NCBI GenBank assembly: GCA_016710885.1
Contig: JADJUC010000004.1
Coordinates: 124,001 to 188,000 of the forward strand
Length of the DNA: 64,000 nt
Origin: Candidatus Proximibacter danicus
Lineage (GTDB): Bacteria; Pseudomonadota; Gammaproteobacteria; Burkholderiales; Rhodocyclaceae
Reading direction: 5' to 3'
The notes below the pieces were generated by a model. It ran no database searches and was not told the origin of the DNA. It saw only the letters and a list, made by a program, of their open reading frames with translations. The position numbers were made by a program, and so were the translations under genes. This document shows, piece by piece, positions 45,752-54,043 of this stretch (position 1 is the stretch's first letter; each line of letters begins with the position of its first letter).

Positions 45752-46351
45752 TCAGTTCCGCGTGCTCATCAACTGCGAGAGTTCAACAGCGGTACGAACG
45801 CCCATCTTCTCAAAAAGATTGGCACGATGCACCTCAACCGTACGCATGCTGATCTGCAGTTCGTCGGCAATGACCTTATTGAACTTGCCAGCAAGAATTA
45901 GTTCCATCACCTGGCGTTCCCGGCTGGTCAGTCGTTCCAGCCGGCTGTTCAGGGAATCGCAGCTGGCGGCAGTGGCGCGCTGGTATGTATCGAGCTGTAC
46001 AGCTTCCAGCACCCGGTTGACCAGTTCATTGTCGTCGAAGGGCTTTTCGACGAAATCGAAGGCCCCCTTCTTTAGGGCCGATACCGCCATCGGCACATCA
46101 CCATGGCCAGTAAGGAAAATGACCGGCAGTCGGTTGCCACGGATCAGCAGTCGTTCGAACAGTTCAAGGCCGCTCATACCGCCCATGCGGATATCAAGGA
46201 GCAGGCAGCCGCCGACCTCGGCTGTCCATCCGGCGAGAAAGCTTTCGGCGGATGGGTAGGTCTGGCATGTAAGACCACGTGATTGCAGCAGCCAGCTGAG
46301 TGCGTCGCGGATGGCTTCGTCGTCGTCAACGAGATGGACCTGGTGTGTCAT
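45752..46351 (-). CDS. dctR: FixJ/DctR-type response regulator
   Basis: 199 residues. Receiver (1-120) with HLVDDDEAIRDAL, Asp in CLLLDIRMGGMSG, Thr in IFLTGHGD and Lys in EKPF; LuxR-type helix-turn-helix (about 135-195) with LTSRERQVMELILAGKFNKVIADELQISMRTVEVHRANLFEKM. The start overlaps the stop of the kinase gene (ATGA). With the divergent dctPQM genes it fits the DctSR pair that activates C4-dicarboxylate TRAP uptake; the gene name follows from context. Confidence 0.88.
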   Translation of the reverse strand: MTHQVHLVDDDEAIRDALSWLLQSRGLTCQTYPSAESFLAGWTAEVGGCLLLDIRMGGMSGLELFERLLIRGNRLPVIFLTGHGDVPMAVSALKKGAFDFVEKPFDDNELVNRVLEAVQLDTYQRATAASCDSLNSRLERLTSRERQVMELILAGKFNKVIADELQISMRTVEVHRANLFEKMGVRTAVELSQLMSTRN

Positions 46352-48348
46352 GGCAATTGGAGGGGGAGCGTGAAAGCGAAGGTGGTTCCGCCATCCGGGT
46401 TGTTTTCGACCCAGAGGCGACCTTTGTGGTACTCGATGATGGAGCGGCAGATATTCAGCCCCATGCCCATGCCGTTCGGCTTGGTCGAGAAGAACGGGGT
46501 GAACAGGCGTTCCATGACCGAATCGGCGATACCGCTGCCATTGTCGATAACACGGACCTCGATCAGCCCGTCATGCTGGGTGACGCGAACGCTCAAGCGC
46601 CGGCTTTCTGGCGGGGTTTCGCTCATGGCTTCGATTGCGTTGCGCATCAGGTTGAGCAGGACCTGTTCGATCATTACCTGGTCGGCCAGCAGCGGTTGCC
46701 GCCAGCCGGGGATCTCGCGTTCGATGCGAACGCTGCGCTTTTGCGCGAGATGCTCGATAAAACCGACCGCATCGTCGATCACTTCGGCGAGGTCACAGTC
46801 TGCCAGCTGCGGTTCGCTCTTGCGCACGAAATCGTGCACCCGGCGGATGATCTTGCCCGCGCGCTGCGCCTGTACCCCAAGCTTTTCCATGGCGCCGCGC
46901 AGCTCTTCCGGGGTGTACTTTCCGGAATCGAGCTTGTTCATGCAGCCGGTGTTGTAGCTGGAAATGGCGGCCAGCGGCTGGTTCAGCTCGTGCGCCAGCG
47001 TGGAGGCCATTTCGCCCATGGTCACGAGGCGCGACGTTGCTTGCAGCTTTTCTTCCTGCTGCCTTGCCAGCTCTTCGGCTTGTTTGCGCTCGGTAATATC
47101 GAGCACCGAACCCATCCAGCCGGTGTGCTGATTGTCGGCATCGATCAGCGGTGCTTCGTAGACCAGGGCATCGAAGAAATCCCCATTTTTGCGGCGAAAG
47201 CGGAGTTCGAACCCCTCAGGGGGGGCCAAGCCATCGAGTACGCGGTTGTGCAGTTCGCGCGTACGGTTGATCTCGTCGGGATTCCAGTAAGGGTAGGGGG
47301 GCAGGGCGCCGATCAGTTCGTTGGCGTCAAACCCGGTCATTTCACAGAAGGCCGGGTTGACGTAGGTGATCCGCCCCTCGCGGTCGCGGGCGCGCATGCC
47401 AACGGTGAGCGAGTCTTCCATCGCCTTGCGGAAAGCGTGCTCGGAGCGCAGCGCCTGTTCGGCTGCCAGCCGGTGGCGCATCAGGCCACGGATGGCCCAC
47501 AGGCTCCAGAAAACCGCGGCCGCCAGGAAGATGATCAGCGTCATGATCAGGTTCTGGGCGGTACTGGTGGCGACCCGGTTGGCCATGGCCTTGAGCGCCA
47601 GTCCGTAGCCCGGCGGGTCGAGGGCAACCTGGTGGCTCAGAGTCACCGGGCCGGCATCGATTTTCGATTTGCTGGCGAGGATGGTGCTGTCGTCGTCGAT
47701 GATGTGCAACTGGTATTTTTCGACAAACCACCACGGAACCAGCTGCCCAACCAGGCCGCCGATCGAATGCGTGGCGACGAGCATGCCGGTCAGTTGGTCG
47801 CCGCGATACACCGGTACGTGCAGTTCAAAGAAGAACTCACCCTGTGCGGCATAAGGGCGGGAGAACACCGGCTTGCCCAGTTTTTTTGCCAGCTCGAAGC
47901 TGTCCTCGGTTCGCTCGCGTGTAGTGCTTCCCGACGCGGCACCTTGCCGTGGGGAGATGTGGCTGGGCAAGGCCTCCCGCGTTACGCCGTTGTAATCCAG
48001 CCAAGCCAGTTGCGCCAGTTCCGGCGATGTTTTCAGCAAATGGCGGGCGCGGGTGTCGAAAAGCTTGTCAGAGTCTGTGCTACGAGCGAGATCGAGCGAG
48101 AGCTGCAGCAGTTGCTCGGCATTGCCCTCAAGGTGGAAACGGAAACTTTGCTCCAGCCACAGCACGTCGGCGATCAAGGTCGCCCGCTGTTCTTCCTTTT
48201 CGTTGTCCTGAAGCAGCCAGAGCAGCGCGATGAGGAGAACCACCAACAGGCCAACGGCCAGCTTCGGCATGGTGAGGTACCAGCTCGACCAGGCGGGTGT
48301 TGTACCGGTGGTGCGGATGTCGGATCCTGCTGAATTCATTGCCTGCAT
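46348..48348 (-). CDS. dctS: membrane histidine kinase DctS-like, PAS domain, partner of DctR
   Basis: 666 residues: helix 1 (about 25-48), a periplasmic sensor (about 50-270; EQSFRFHLEGNAEQLLQLS, ARHLLKTSPELAQLAWLDYNG, GEFFFELHVPVYRGDQLTGMLVATHSIGGL), helix 2 (about 275-300), a PAS domain (about 325-440) closed by DITERK, HisKA (LVTMGEMASTLAHELNQPLAAISSYNTGCM) and HATPase (NLMRNAIEAMSETPP, GMGMGLNICRSIIEYHKGRLW). The HELNQPLAAI box is the FixL/DctS form. Start at 48348 with GAGGAG four bases upstream. Presumed C4-dicarboxylate sensor from its place next to dctP. Confidence 0.9.
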   Translation of the reverse strand: MQAMNSAGSDIRTTGTTPAWSSWYLTMPKLAVGLLVVLLIALLWLLQDNEKEEQRATLIADVLWLEQSFRFHLEGNAEQLLQLSLDLARSTDSDKLFDTRARHLLKTSPELAQLAWLDYNGVTREALPSHISPRQGAASGSTTRERTEDSFELAKKLGKPVFSRPYAAQGEFFFELHVPVYRGDQLTGMLVATHSIGGLVGQLVPWWFVEKYQLHIIDDDSTILASKSKIDAGPVTLSHQVALDPPGYGLALKAMANRVATSTAQNLIMTLIIFLAAAVFWSLWAIRGLMRHRLAAEQALRSEHAFRKAMEDSLTVGMRARDREGRITYVNPAFCEMTGFDANELIGALPPYPYWNPDEINRTRELHNRVLDGLAPPEGFELRFRRKNGDFFDALVYEAPLIDADNQHTGWMGSVLDITERKQAEELARQQEEKLQATSRLVTMGEMASTLAHELNQPLAAISSYNTGCMNKLDSGKYTPEELRGAMEKLGVQAQRAGKIIRRVHDFVRKSEPQLADCDLAEVIDDAVGFIEHLAQKRSVRIEREIPGWRQPLLADQVMIEQVLLNLMRNAIEAMSETPPESRRLSVRVTQHDGLIEVRVIDNGSGIADSVMERLFTPFFSTKPNGMGMGLNICRSIIEYHKGRLWVENNPDGGTTFAFTLPLQLP

Positions 48349-48376
48349 GTTACTCCTCGTCTTCTTTTGCCGACAG

Positions 48377-48394
48377 ATTGTGGATATCCACAAT
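48377..48394. promoter_or_regulatory. 18-bp perfect palindrome between dctS and dctP
   Basis: ATTGTGGATATCCACAAT reads the same on both strands and lies 28 bases from the dctS start and 85 bases before dctP. Its symmetry and place in the divergent region make it the best candidate DctR site. Confidence 0.6.
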
Positions 48395-48479
48395 TAATCC
48401 CTGGCGGCGCATTTGTGATACTCCGGCAGGTCGGGAAAGCATCCCGTCTAACTGTGAAGTCCCTTTGGAGGAGATAAGG

Positions 48480-49487
48480 ATGAAATTTACCAAGAAACTG
48501 GCAGTGGGCCTGGCTGCTTGTGCATTCTCGTTTGCGGCGTTCGCGCAACAGCCGATCGTCATCAAGTTCAGTCACGTCGTTGCGCAGGATACGCCGAAGG
48601 GCAAAGCCGCCGCATTCTTTGCTCAGAAGGCGGACGAGCTGACCAAGGGCAAGGTCAAGGTTGAGGTTTATGCCAACTCAACGCTCTATAAAGACAAGGA
48701 AGAAATGGAGGCGCTGCAGCTGGGTGCCGTCCAGATGCTGGCACCGTCGCTGGCCAAATTCGGTCCGCTCGGCGTGAAGGAATTTGAAGTCTTCGACCTG
48801 CCCTATATTTTTGACAGTTCGGACCATTTGCACAAGGTCACCGCTGGTGATGTCGGAAAGAGCCTGCTGTCCAAGCTGGAGCCGAAGGGTATTCGCGGTC
48901 TTGCTTATTGGGACAACGGCTTCAAGTCTTTCTCCGCCAATACGCCGATCAAGACGCCGGCTGATCTGAAGGGCAAGAAATTGCGCATTCAGTCGTCAAA
49001 GGTCCTCGAAGAGCAGATTCGTGCCCTCGGCGCGCTACCGCAGGTCATGGCGTTCTCCGAGGTTTATCAGGCACTGCAGACCGGCGTGGTCGATGGTACC
49101 GAGAACCCGATTTCCAACCTTTACACCCAGAAGATGCACGAAGTGCAGAAGCATCTGACGATCACCGAGCACGGTTACCTGGGTTATGCCGTGATTGTGA
49201 ACAAGAAGTTCTGGGATGGTCTGCCTGCCGACATCCGCAAGCAGCTGGATGATGCCATGGAACAGTCGACCCGTTACGCTAACCAGATCGCCAAGCAGGA
49301 GAACGACAATGCGCTGGAAGGTGTGAAGAAGTCGGGCAAGACGGCGGTGCATGTGCCAAGCAAGGACGAGCGCGCCGCCTTCAAGAAGGCGCTGGTGCCG
49401 GTGCATCAGAAGATGGAAAGCCGCATCGGAAAGGAAACGATCCAGTCGGTTTACAAGGCGACGGGTTTCGATCCGTCGAAGATGTAA
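48480..49487 (+). CDS. dctP: TRAP transporter C4-dicarboxylate-binding protein
   Basis: 335-residue periplasmic binding protein. Signal peptide MKFTKKLAVGLAACAFSFAAFA|Q. Family hallmarks: FSHVVAQDTPKGKAA, VEVYANSTLYKDKEEMEALQLG, FDLPYIF, KGKKLRIQSSKVLEEQIRALGA with the Arg that binds the substrate carboxylate, and QTGVVDGTENPISN. Closely resembles DctP, which takes malate, succinate and fumarate. Start at 48480 behind GGAGGAGATAAGG. First gene of dctPQM. Confidence 0.95.
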   Translation: MKFTKKLAVGLAACAFSFAAFAQQPIVIKFSHVVAQDTPKGKAAAFFAQKADELTKGKVKVEVYANSTLYKDKEEMEALQLGAVQMLAPSLAKFGPLGVKEFEVFDLPYIFDSSDHLHKVTAGDVGKSLLSKLEPKGIRGLAYWDNGFKSFSANTPIKTPADLKGKKLRIQSSKVLEEQIRALGALPQVMAFSEVYQALQTGVVDGTENPISNLYTQKMHEVQKHLTITEHGYLGYAVIVNKKFWDGLPADIRKQLDDAMEQSTRYANQIAKQENDNALEGVKKSGKTAVHVPSKDERAAFKKALVPVHQKMESRIGKETIQSVYKATGFDPSKM

Positions 49488-49549
49488 CTCGCTGATTCCA
49501 TAAAAATCCCGGGTGCCGTCAGGTGCTCGGGATGTTCGGGGGAACACCA

Positions 49550-50257
49550 ATGCTCAACAGGGCACTCAATCACCTAGAAGAACTGCTCGTCACTTTCCTG
49601 ATGGGAGCGGCGACGGTCATCATTTTCATCTCGGTCATGCACCGTTATCTTTCTGGCTACGCTATCCCAGTGCTTCAAGACTGGTTGCTGAGCCTCAATG
49701 TTGGCTGGGCGCAGGAACTGTGCATCATCATGTTTGTGTGGATGGCGAAGTTTGGCGCTGCCTACGGCGTGCGCACCGGCATCCACGTTGGCGTCGACGT
49801 GCTGATTAATCGCCTTGACGATAGCAAGCGCGGAAAATTCATTGTATTCGGTCTGCTGGCAGGCGCCCTTTTTACCGGCGTCGTGGCGACCCTTGGCGGC
49901 CATTTTGTCTGGGAGAACGGTGCTCACCACGCGTTCTATAGTTTCTTCGGCATGCAAATGGGCGATCTTTACGAAGGCCCGACGACGCCAGATCTCGAAT
50001 GGCCGACGTGGATTGTCTATAGCGCCATACCGCTCGGTTCTTCGCTGATGTGTTTCCGTTTCCTGCAGGTGACCTGGAGCTTTCTCAAAACCGGTGAGTT
50101 GCCGCACCACGATCACGGCCACGTCGATGGTCTGGAAGAAGTAGTCCCGCCGGTCGATGTGAATCTTTACGGCATGGATGACAACTTGCATATGCACGAC
50201 CTGAAGCATCCAATGGTCGGCGACAAGAAACCCGGCGACAAGAAAGGGAGCGAATAA
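49550..50257 (+). CDS. dctQ: TRAP transporter small permease subunit, with His-rich tail
   Basis: 235 residues with four membrane helices (about 16-38, 60-85, 100-122 and 155-178). LEELLVTFLMGAATVIIFISVMHRY and the AQELCIIMFVWMAKFGAAYGVRTGIHVGVD segment are typical of DctQ. The last 50 residues are a soluble, His/Asp-rich tail (LPHHDHGHVDGL, DDNLHMHDLKHP, GDKKPGDKK) longer than in most small TRAP subunits. Start at 49550 (MLNRALNHLEEL), with GGGGGAA upstream. The stop overlaps dctM by one base. Confidence 0.92.
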   Translation: MLNRALNHLEELLVTFLMGAATVIIFISVMHRYLSGYAIPVLQDWLLSLNVGWAQELCIIMFVWMAKFGAAYGVRTGIHVGVDVLINRLDDSKRGKFIVFGLLAGALFTGVVATLGGHFVWENGAHHAFYSFFGMQMGDLYEGPTTPDLEWPTWIVYSAIPLGSSLMCFRFLQVTWSFLKTGELPHHDHGHVDGLEEVVPPVDVNLYGMDDNLHMHDLKHPMVGDKKPGDKKGSE

Positions 50258-51540
50258 TGAACGCTCTGGTGATTTTTGGCCTGCTGGCCGTTCTCATGCT
50301 GACCGGCATGCCGATCTCGATTTCGCTTGGCCTGACGGTACTGACCTTTCTCTTCACGATGACCGATGTGCCGCTGGAATCAGTGGCGCTGAAGCTATTC
50401 ACCGGTATCGAGAAGTTTGAAATCATGGCTATCCCGTTTTTCATTCTCGCTGGCAACTTCCTGACGCACGGGGGAGTAGCAAAACGAATGATCAACTTTG
50501 CCACATCGATGGTTGGGCACTGGTACGGCGGCCTCGGTCTCGCCGGTGTGCTGGCCTGCGCGCTCTTTGCGGCGGTTTCCGGGTCTTCCCCGGCGACCGT
50601 GGTGGCAATCGGTTCGATCCTGCTGCCAGCCATGGTCAAAGCGGGTTTTCCGAAGAAATTCGGTGCCGGTGTTATTTCGACCTCGGGTGCGCTCGGCATT
50701 CTGATCCCGCCGTCGATCGTCATGGTGATGTATTCGGTGGCGACCAATACCTCAGTCGGGGCTCTGTTCATGGCCGGTGTCATTCCGGGTATTGCTCTGG
50801 CCTGCACACTGGGCGGCGTTACCTGGTATCGCGCAAAAAAGTTCAACTATCCTCGTCAGCAGAAGGCGACTTGGGGCGAGCGCTGGGTTTCTTTCCGTGC
50901 TTCGGTCTGGGGTTTGCTGCTGATTGTGGTGGTCATGGGCGGGATTTACTCCGGCATGTTCACGCCGACTGAAGCGGCGGCGATGAGCGCGGTGTATGCC
51001 TTCGTTGTCGCTGTGTTCATCTACAAGGACATGAGACTGAAGGATGTGCCGAAGGTGCTGCTGAATTCGGCCAACATGTCGGCGATGCTGCTCTACATCA
51101 TCACCAACGCCGTGCTGTTCTCCTTCATCATGACCAACGAGAACATTCCGCAGGCGCTGGCCGACTGGATGCTGGGCAACGGCCTCGGAATGATCACCTT
51201 CCTGCTGGCGGTGAACATCATCCTGCTGCTTGCCGGCAACTTCATGGAGCCGTCGTCGATCGTGCTGATCTTCGCACCGATCCTGTTCCCGGTGGCGATG
51301 AAGCTGGGCATCGATCCGGTGCACTTCGGCATCATCATGGTCGTGAACATGGAAGTCGGCATGTGTCACCCGCCGGTGGGCTTGAACCTGTACGTGGCCT
51401 CGGGTATCACCAAGATGGGCATCACCGAACTGACCATCGCCGTGTGGCCGTGGTTGCTCTCGATGCTCGGTTTCCTGATGGTGGTGACCTACTGGCCAGC
51501 CATGTCGACCTGGCTGCCGAAGACGCTGGGCATGATGTAA
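50257..51540 (+). CDS. dctM: TRAP transporter large permease subunit
   Basis: 427 residues and about twelve membrane helices; carries the substrate using the sodium gradient. Signatures: GMPISISLGLTVL, MAIPFFILAGNFLTHGGVAKR, VSGSSPATVVAIGSI, ISTSGALGILIPPSIVMVMY, GGIYSGMFTPTEAAAMSAVYAF, NFMEPSSIVLIFAPILFP and MEVGMCHPPVGLNLYVASGI. Full length, start fused to the dctQ stop. Followed by a strong terminator. Confidence 0.96.
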   Translation: MNALVIFGLLAVLMLTGMPISISLGLTVLTFLFTMTDVPLESVALKLFTGIEKFEIMAIPFFILAGNFLTHGGVAKRMINFATSMVGHWYGGLGLAGVLACALFAAVSGSSPATVVAIGSILLPAMVKAGFPKKFGAGVISTSGALGILIPPSIVMVMYSVATNTSVGALFMAGVIPGIALACTLGGVTWYRAKKFNYPRQQKATWGERWVSFRASVWGLLLIVVVMGGIYSGMFTPTEAAAMSAVYAFVVAVFIYKDMRLKDVPKVLLNSANMSAMLLYIITNAVLFSFIMTNENIPQALADWMLGNGLGMITFLLAVNIILLLAGNFMEPSSIVLIFAPILFPVAMKLGIDPVHFGIIMVVNMEVGMCHPPVGLNLYVASGITKMGITELTIAVWPWLLSMLGFLMVVTYWPAMSTWLPKTLGMM

Positions 51541-51570
51541 GGCCAAGTAGTTTTGTCATGGTGCTTTTGG

Positions 51571-51597
51571 CGCGGCGGGTTTTCCCGCCGCGTTTTT
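51571..51597 (+). terminator. terminator after dctM
   Basis: CGCGGCGGG-TTTT-CCCGCCGCG (51571-51592), a perfect 9-bp stem, followed by five T residues. Confidence 0.95.
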
Positions 51598-51686
51598 CTT
51601 TTTGGGGTTCTGCAATCAGTAATTGGCAGGCAAAAGCTGATAAAATTTAACGTTTTACCAACTCTTTGTATTCTGGAGCTTTCACA

Positions 51687-52115
51687 ATGGCAATCGAACG
51701 TACCCTGTCCATCATCAAACCCGACGCAGTCGCCAAGAACGTGATCGGCAAGATCTATTCCCGTTTCGAGTCGAACGGCCTGAAAATCGTCGCTTCCAAG
51801 ATGGCCTGGCTGTCGGCTGAAGAAGCCGGAAAGTTCTACTCTGTACATAAAGAGCGTCCTTTCTTCAAGGATCTGGTCGGTTTCATGACCTCCGGCCCGG
51901 TGATGATCCAGGCGCTGGAAGGCGAGAACGCCGTTGCCAAGAACCGCGAACTGATGGGCGCCACCGACCCGAAGAAGGCCGAGCCGGGCACGATCCGCGC
52001 CGATTTCGCTGAATCCATCGACGCCAATGCTGTCCACGGTTCTGATGCACAGGAAACCGCTGCCGTGGAAATCGCCTTCTTTTTCCCGGAAATGAACGTC
52101 TACTCCGGCCGCTAG
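51687..52115 (+). CDS. ndk: nucleoside diphosphate kinase
   Basis: 142 residues. Transfers gamma-phosphate from ATP to other NDPs through a phospho-His intermediate. ERTLSIIKPDAVAKN at the start, the NRELMGATDPKKAEPGTIRADF segment, and NAVHGSDAQETAAVEIAFFF with the active-site His. Start at 51687, with GGAG 11 bases upstream. Opens the housekeeping run. Confidence 0.97.
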   Translation: MAIERTLSIIKPDAVAKNVIGKIYSRFESNGLKIVASKMAWLSAEEAGKFYSVHKERPFFKDLVGFMTSGPVMIQALEGENAVAKNRELMGATDPKKAEPGTIRADFAESIDANAVHGSDAQETAAVEIAFFFPEMNVYSGR

Positions 52116-52142
52116 GCCGAAAGACACATTTGGCATGACCGC

Positions 52143-53237
52143 ATGACAGTCAACCTGCTCGATTTCGATGCCGAAGGCCTGACCGCCTGGTTTGCCGAGA
52201 ATGGCGAAAAGCCGTTCCGCGCACGCCAGGTGCTGCGCTGGATACATCGTTTCGGGCAGAGTGATTTTGACGCGATGACCGATATCGCCAAGAGCCTGCG
52301 CGAAAAACTCAAAGCGCTGGCTGTCGTGATGCCGCCTGCCGTGGTTTCCGACAAGCTGTCGGACGACGGCACGCGCAAGTTCCTGATCGATGTCGGCGGC
52401 GGCAATGCCGTCGAGACGGTGTTCATTCCCGAAGACGACCGCGGCACGCTGTGCGTGTCGACGCAGGCCGGCTGTGCGCTGGACTGCAGTTTCTGCTCCA
52501 CCGGCAAGCAGGGCTTCAACCGCAACCTGACGGTGGCCGAGATCATCGGCCAGGTGTGGCTGGCAAACCGTGCGCTGGGTGCCGACCCCAGGGGCGATCG
52601 CATCATCAGCAACGTTGTGCTGATGGGCATGGGCGAGCCGCTGGCCAACTTCGAGAACACCGTCAAGGCATTGCGCCTGATGCTCGACGACAACGCCTAC
52701 GGCCTGTCGCGCCGTCGGGTGACGGTATCCACATCCGGTCTGGTGCCGGTCATGGATCGCCTGCGCGACGAATGCCCGGTGGCCCTGGCGGTTTCGCTGC
52801 ACGCGCCGAACGATGCGCTGCGCGACGAACTGGTGCCGATCAACCAGAAATACCCGCTGAAGGACCTGATGGCCGCCTGCCGGCGCTACCTGGAAAAGGC
52901 GCCGCGCGATTTCGTGACTTTTGAATACGTGATGCTCGAGGGGATAAACGACTCCGACGCGCATGCCCGGCAACTGCTCGCGCTGACGCGCGACGTGCCG
53001 TGCAAGTTCAACCTTATTCCTTTCAATCCGTTCCCCGGTTCTCCTTACCTGCGTTCGAAGTCGGATCGTATCCGCCGCTTTGCCGGCATCCTGATGGATG
53101 CCGGAGTCGTCACGACGACCCGCAAGACGCGGGGCGATGACATTGATGCCGCTTGTGGTCAGCTTGCCGGGCAGGTTCTGGACAAGACTCGCAGGACGGA
53201 ACGCCGTTTCATTGAAGTGCGAGAGGCCAGATCATGA
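52143..53237 (+). CDS. rlmN: dual-specificity 23S rRNA (A2503) / tRNA (A37) C2-methyltransferase
   Basis: 364-residue radical-SAM enzyme. The cluster Cys are in CALDCSFCSTGKQG (Cx3Cx2C), MGMGEPLANFENT is the SAM segment, and TTTRKTRGDDIDAACGQL holds the methyl-carrying Cys near the end. An N-terminal helical domain (FRARQVLRWIHRFG) binds RNA. The stop overlaps the pilF start. Confidence 0.96.
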   Translation: MTVNLLDFDAEGLTAWFAENGEKPFRARQVLRWIHRFGQSDFDAMTDIAKSLREKLKALAVVMPPAVVSDKLSDDGTRKFLIDVGGGNAVETVFIPEDDRGTLCVSTQAGCALDCSFCSTGKQGFNRNLTVAEIIGQVWLANRALGADPRGDRIISNVVLMGMGEPLANFENTVKALRLMLDDNAYGLSRRRVTVSTSGLVPVMDRLRDECPVALAVSLHAPNDALRDELVPINQKYPLKDLMAACRRYLEKAPRDFVTFEYVMLEGINDSDAHARQLLALTRDVPCKFNLIPFNPFPGSPYLRSKSDRIRRFAGILMDAGVVTTTRKTRGDDIDAACGQLAGQVLDKTRRTERRFIEVREARS

Positions 53238-54043
53238 TTAACTCCGGTGGCAAAATTGCGCGAATTTTTTGCGTTATCGTTTCGGGCATGCTGCTGCCGA
53301 CACTGGCGCAGTCGCAGCAGGCGAGCGGACAGAACGCACAGCAGGTTGCGGAGCAGGAGTCGCGAGCCAAGGATCCTCGCAGCCGCGCCAAAATCCATAC
53401 CGAACTGGGGGCGCTCTATTATCAGGAGGGGAATATTCCGGTGGCGATGGAGGAGCTGACGATTGCCATCTACATAGACCCGACCTATGCGCCTGCCTAC
53501 AGCATGCGTGCGCTTGTCCATCACTTTCTGAAAGAGCCGAAGTACGCCGAGGATAACTTTCGCGATGCCCTGCAACATGGCCCGGATGATCCTGAAATTG
53601 CCAATAACTATGGCTGGTTCCTCTGCCAGATTGGCAGGCAAAAGGAAGGAATGCCGCATTTCGAGCGTGCCTTGCGCAACCGCCTTTATCAGACGCCTGA
53701 CCGGGCCTACCTGAATGCTGGGCAGTGTGCGGTGAGCATGGGAGATCTGGCGCTCGGTGAGGAGTATTTGCAGAAGGCTTACCGTCTTACCGGTGGTAGC
53801 CCGATTGTCGCTTTGCGCATGGCTGACCTCTACTACCGTACCGGCCGCCTGATTGAAGCACGCAAGGAAATTACCGAACTGGCACGCAAGCTGGAACCCA
53901 ATGCCGAGTTGCTGTGGCTTGGGGTACGCGTCGAACGCAAGCTGGAAGATCGGGAAACCGAAATGCGCTATGCAAGCCAGCTTCGGCGAAGGTTTCCGAA
54001 TTCGAAGGAATATCAAGAACTGCTCAAGGGAAATTACGAATGA
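53234..54043 (+). CDS. pilF: type IV pilus biogenesis TPR protein PilF/PilW
   Basis: 269 residues, TPR solenoid with about five repeats (AKIHTELGALYYQEGNIPVAMEELTIAIYIDPTYAPAYSMRALVHHFL and so on). PilF is normally a lipoprotein pilotin for the PilQ secretin. Here the export signal (about 8-27, IARIFCVIVSGMLLPTLAQS) has no lipobox Cys at its end, so the mature protein is probably soluble periplasmic. Place between rlmN and rodZ is the usual one for pilF. Overlaps rlmN by four and rodZ by four bases. Confidence 0.87.
   Translation: MINSGGKIARIFCVIVSGMLLPTLAQSQQASGQNAQQVAEQESRAKDPRSRAKIHTELGALYYQEGNIPVAMEELTIAIYIDPTYAPAYSMRALVHHFLKEPKYAEDNFRDALQHGPDDPEIANNYGWFLCQIGRQKEGMPHFERALRNRLYQTPDRAYLNAGQCAVSMGDLALGEEYLQKAYRLTGGSPIVALRMADLYYRTGRLIEARKEITELARKLEPNAELLWLGVRVERKLEDRETEMRYASQLRRRFPNSKEYQELLKGNYE

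Noticed and set aside
46300..48333. 677-codon plus-strand open frame across dctS
   Set aside because: dctS on the minus strand has full kinase motifs; the plus frame has none.
48402..48416. Possible sigma-54 promoter before dctP (TGGC, then TTTGT)
   Set aside because: The -12 GC is GT and the spacing fit is only partial; DctR here is FixJ-type, which usually works with sigma-70.
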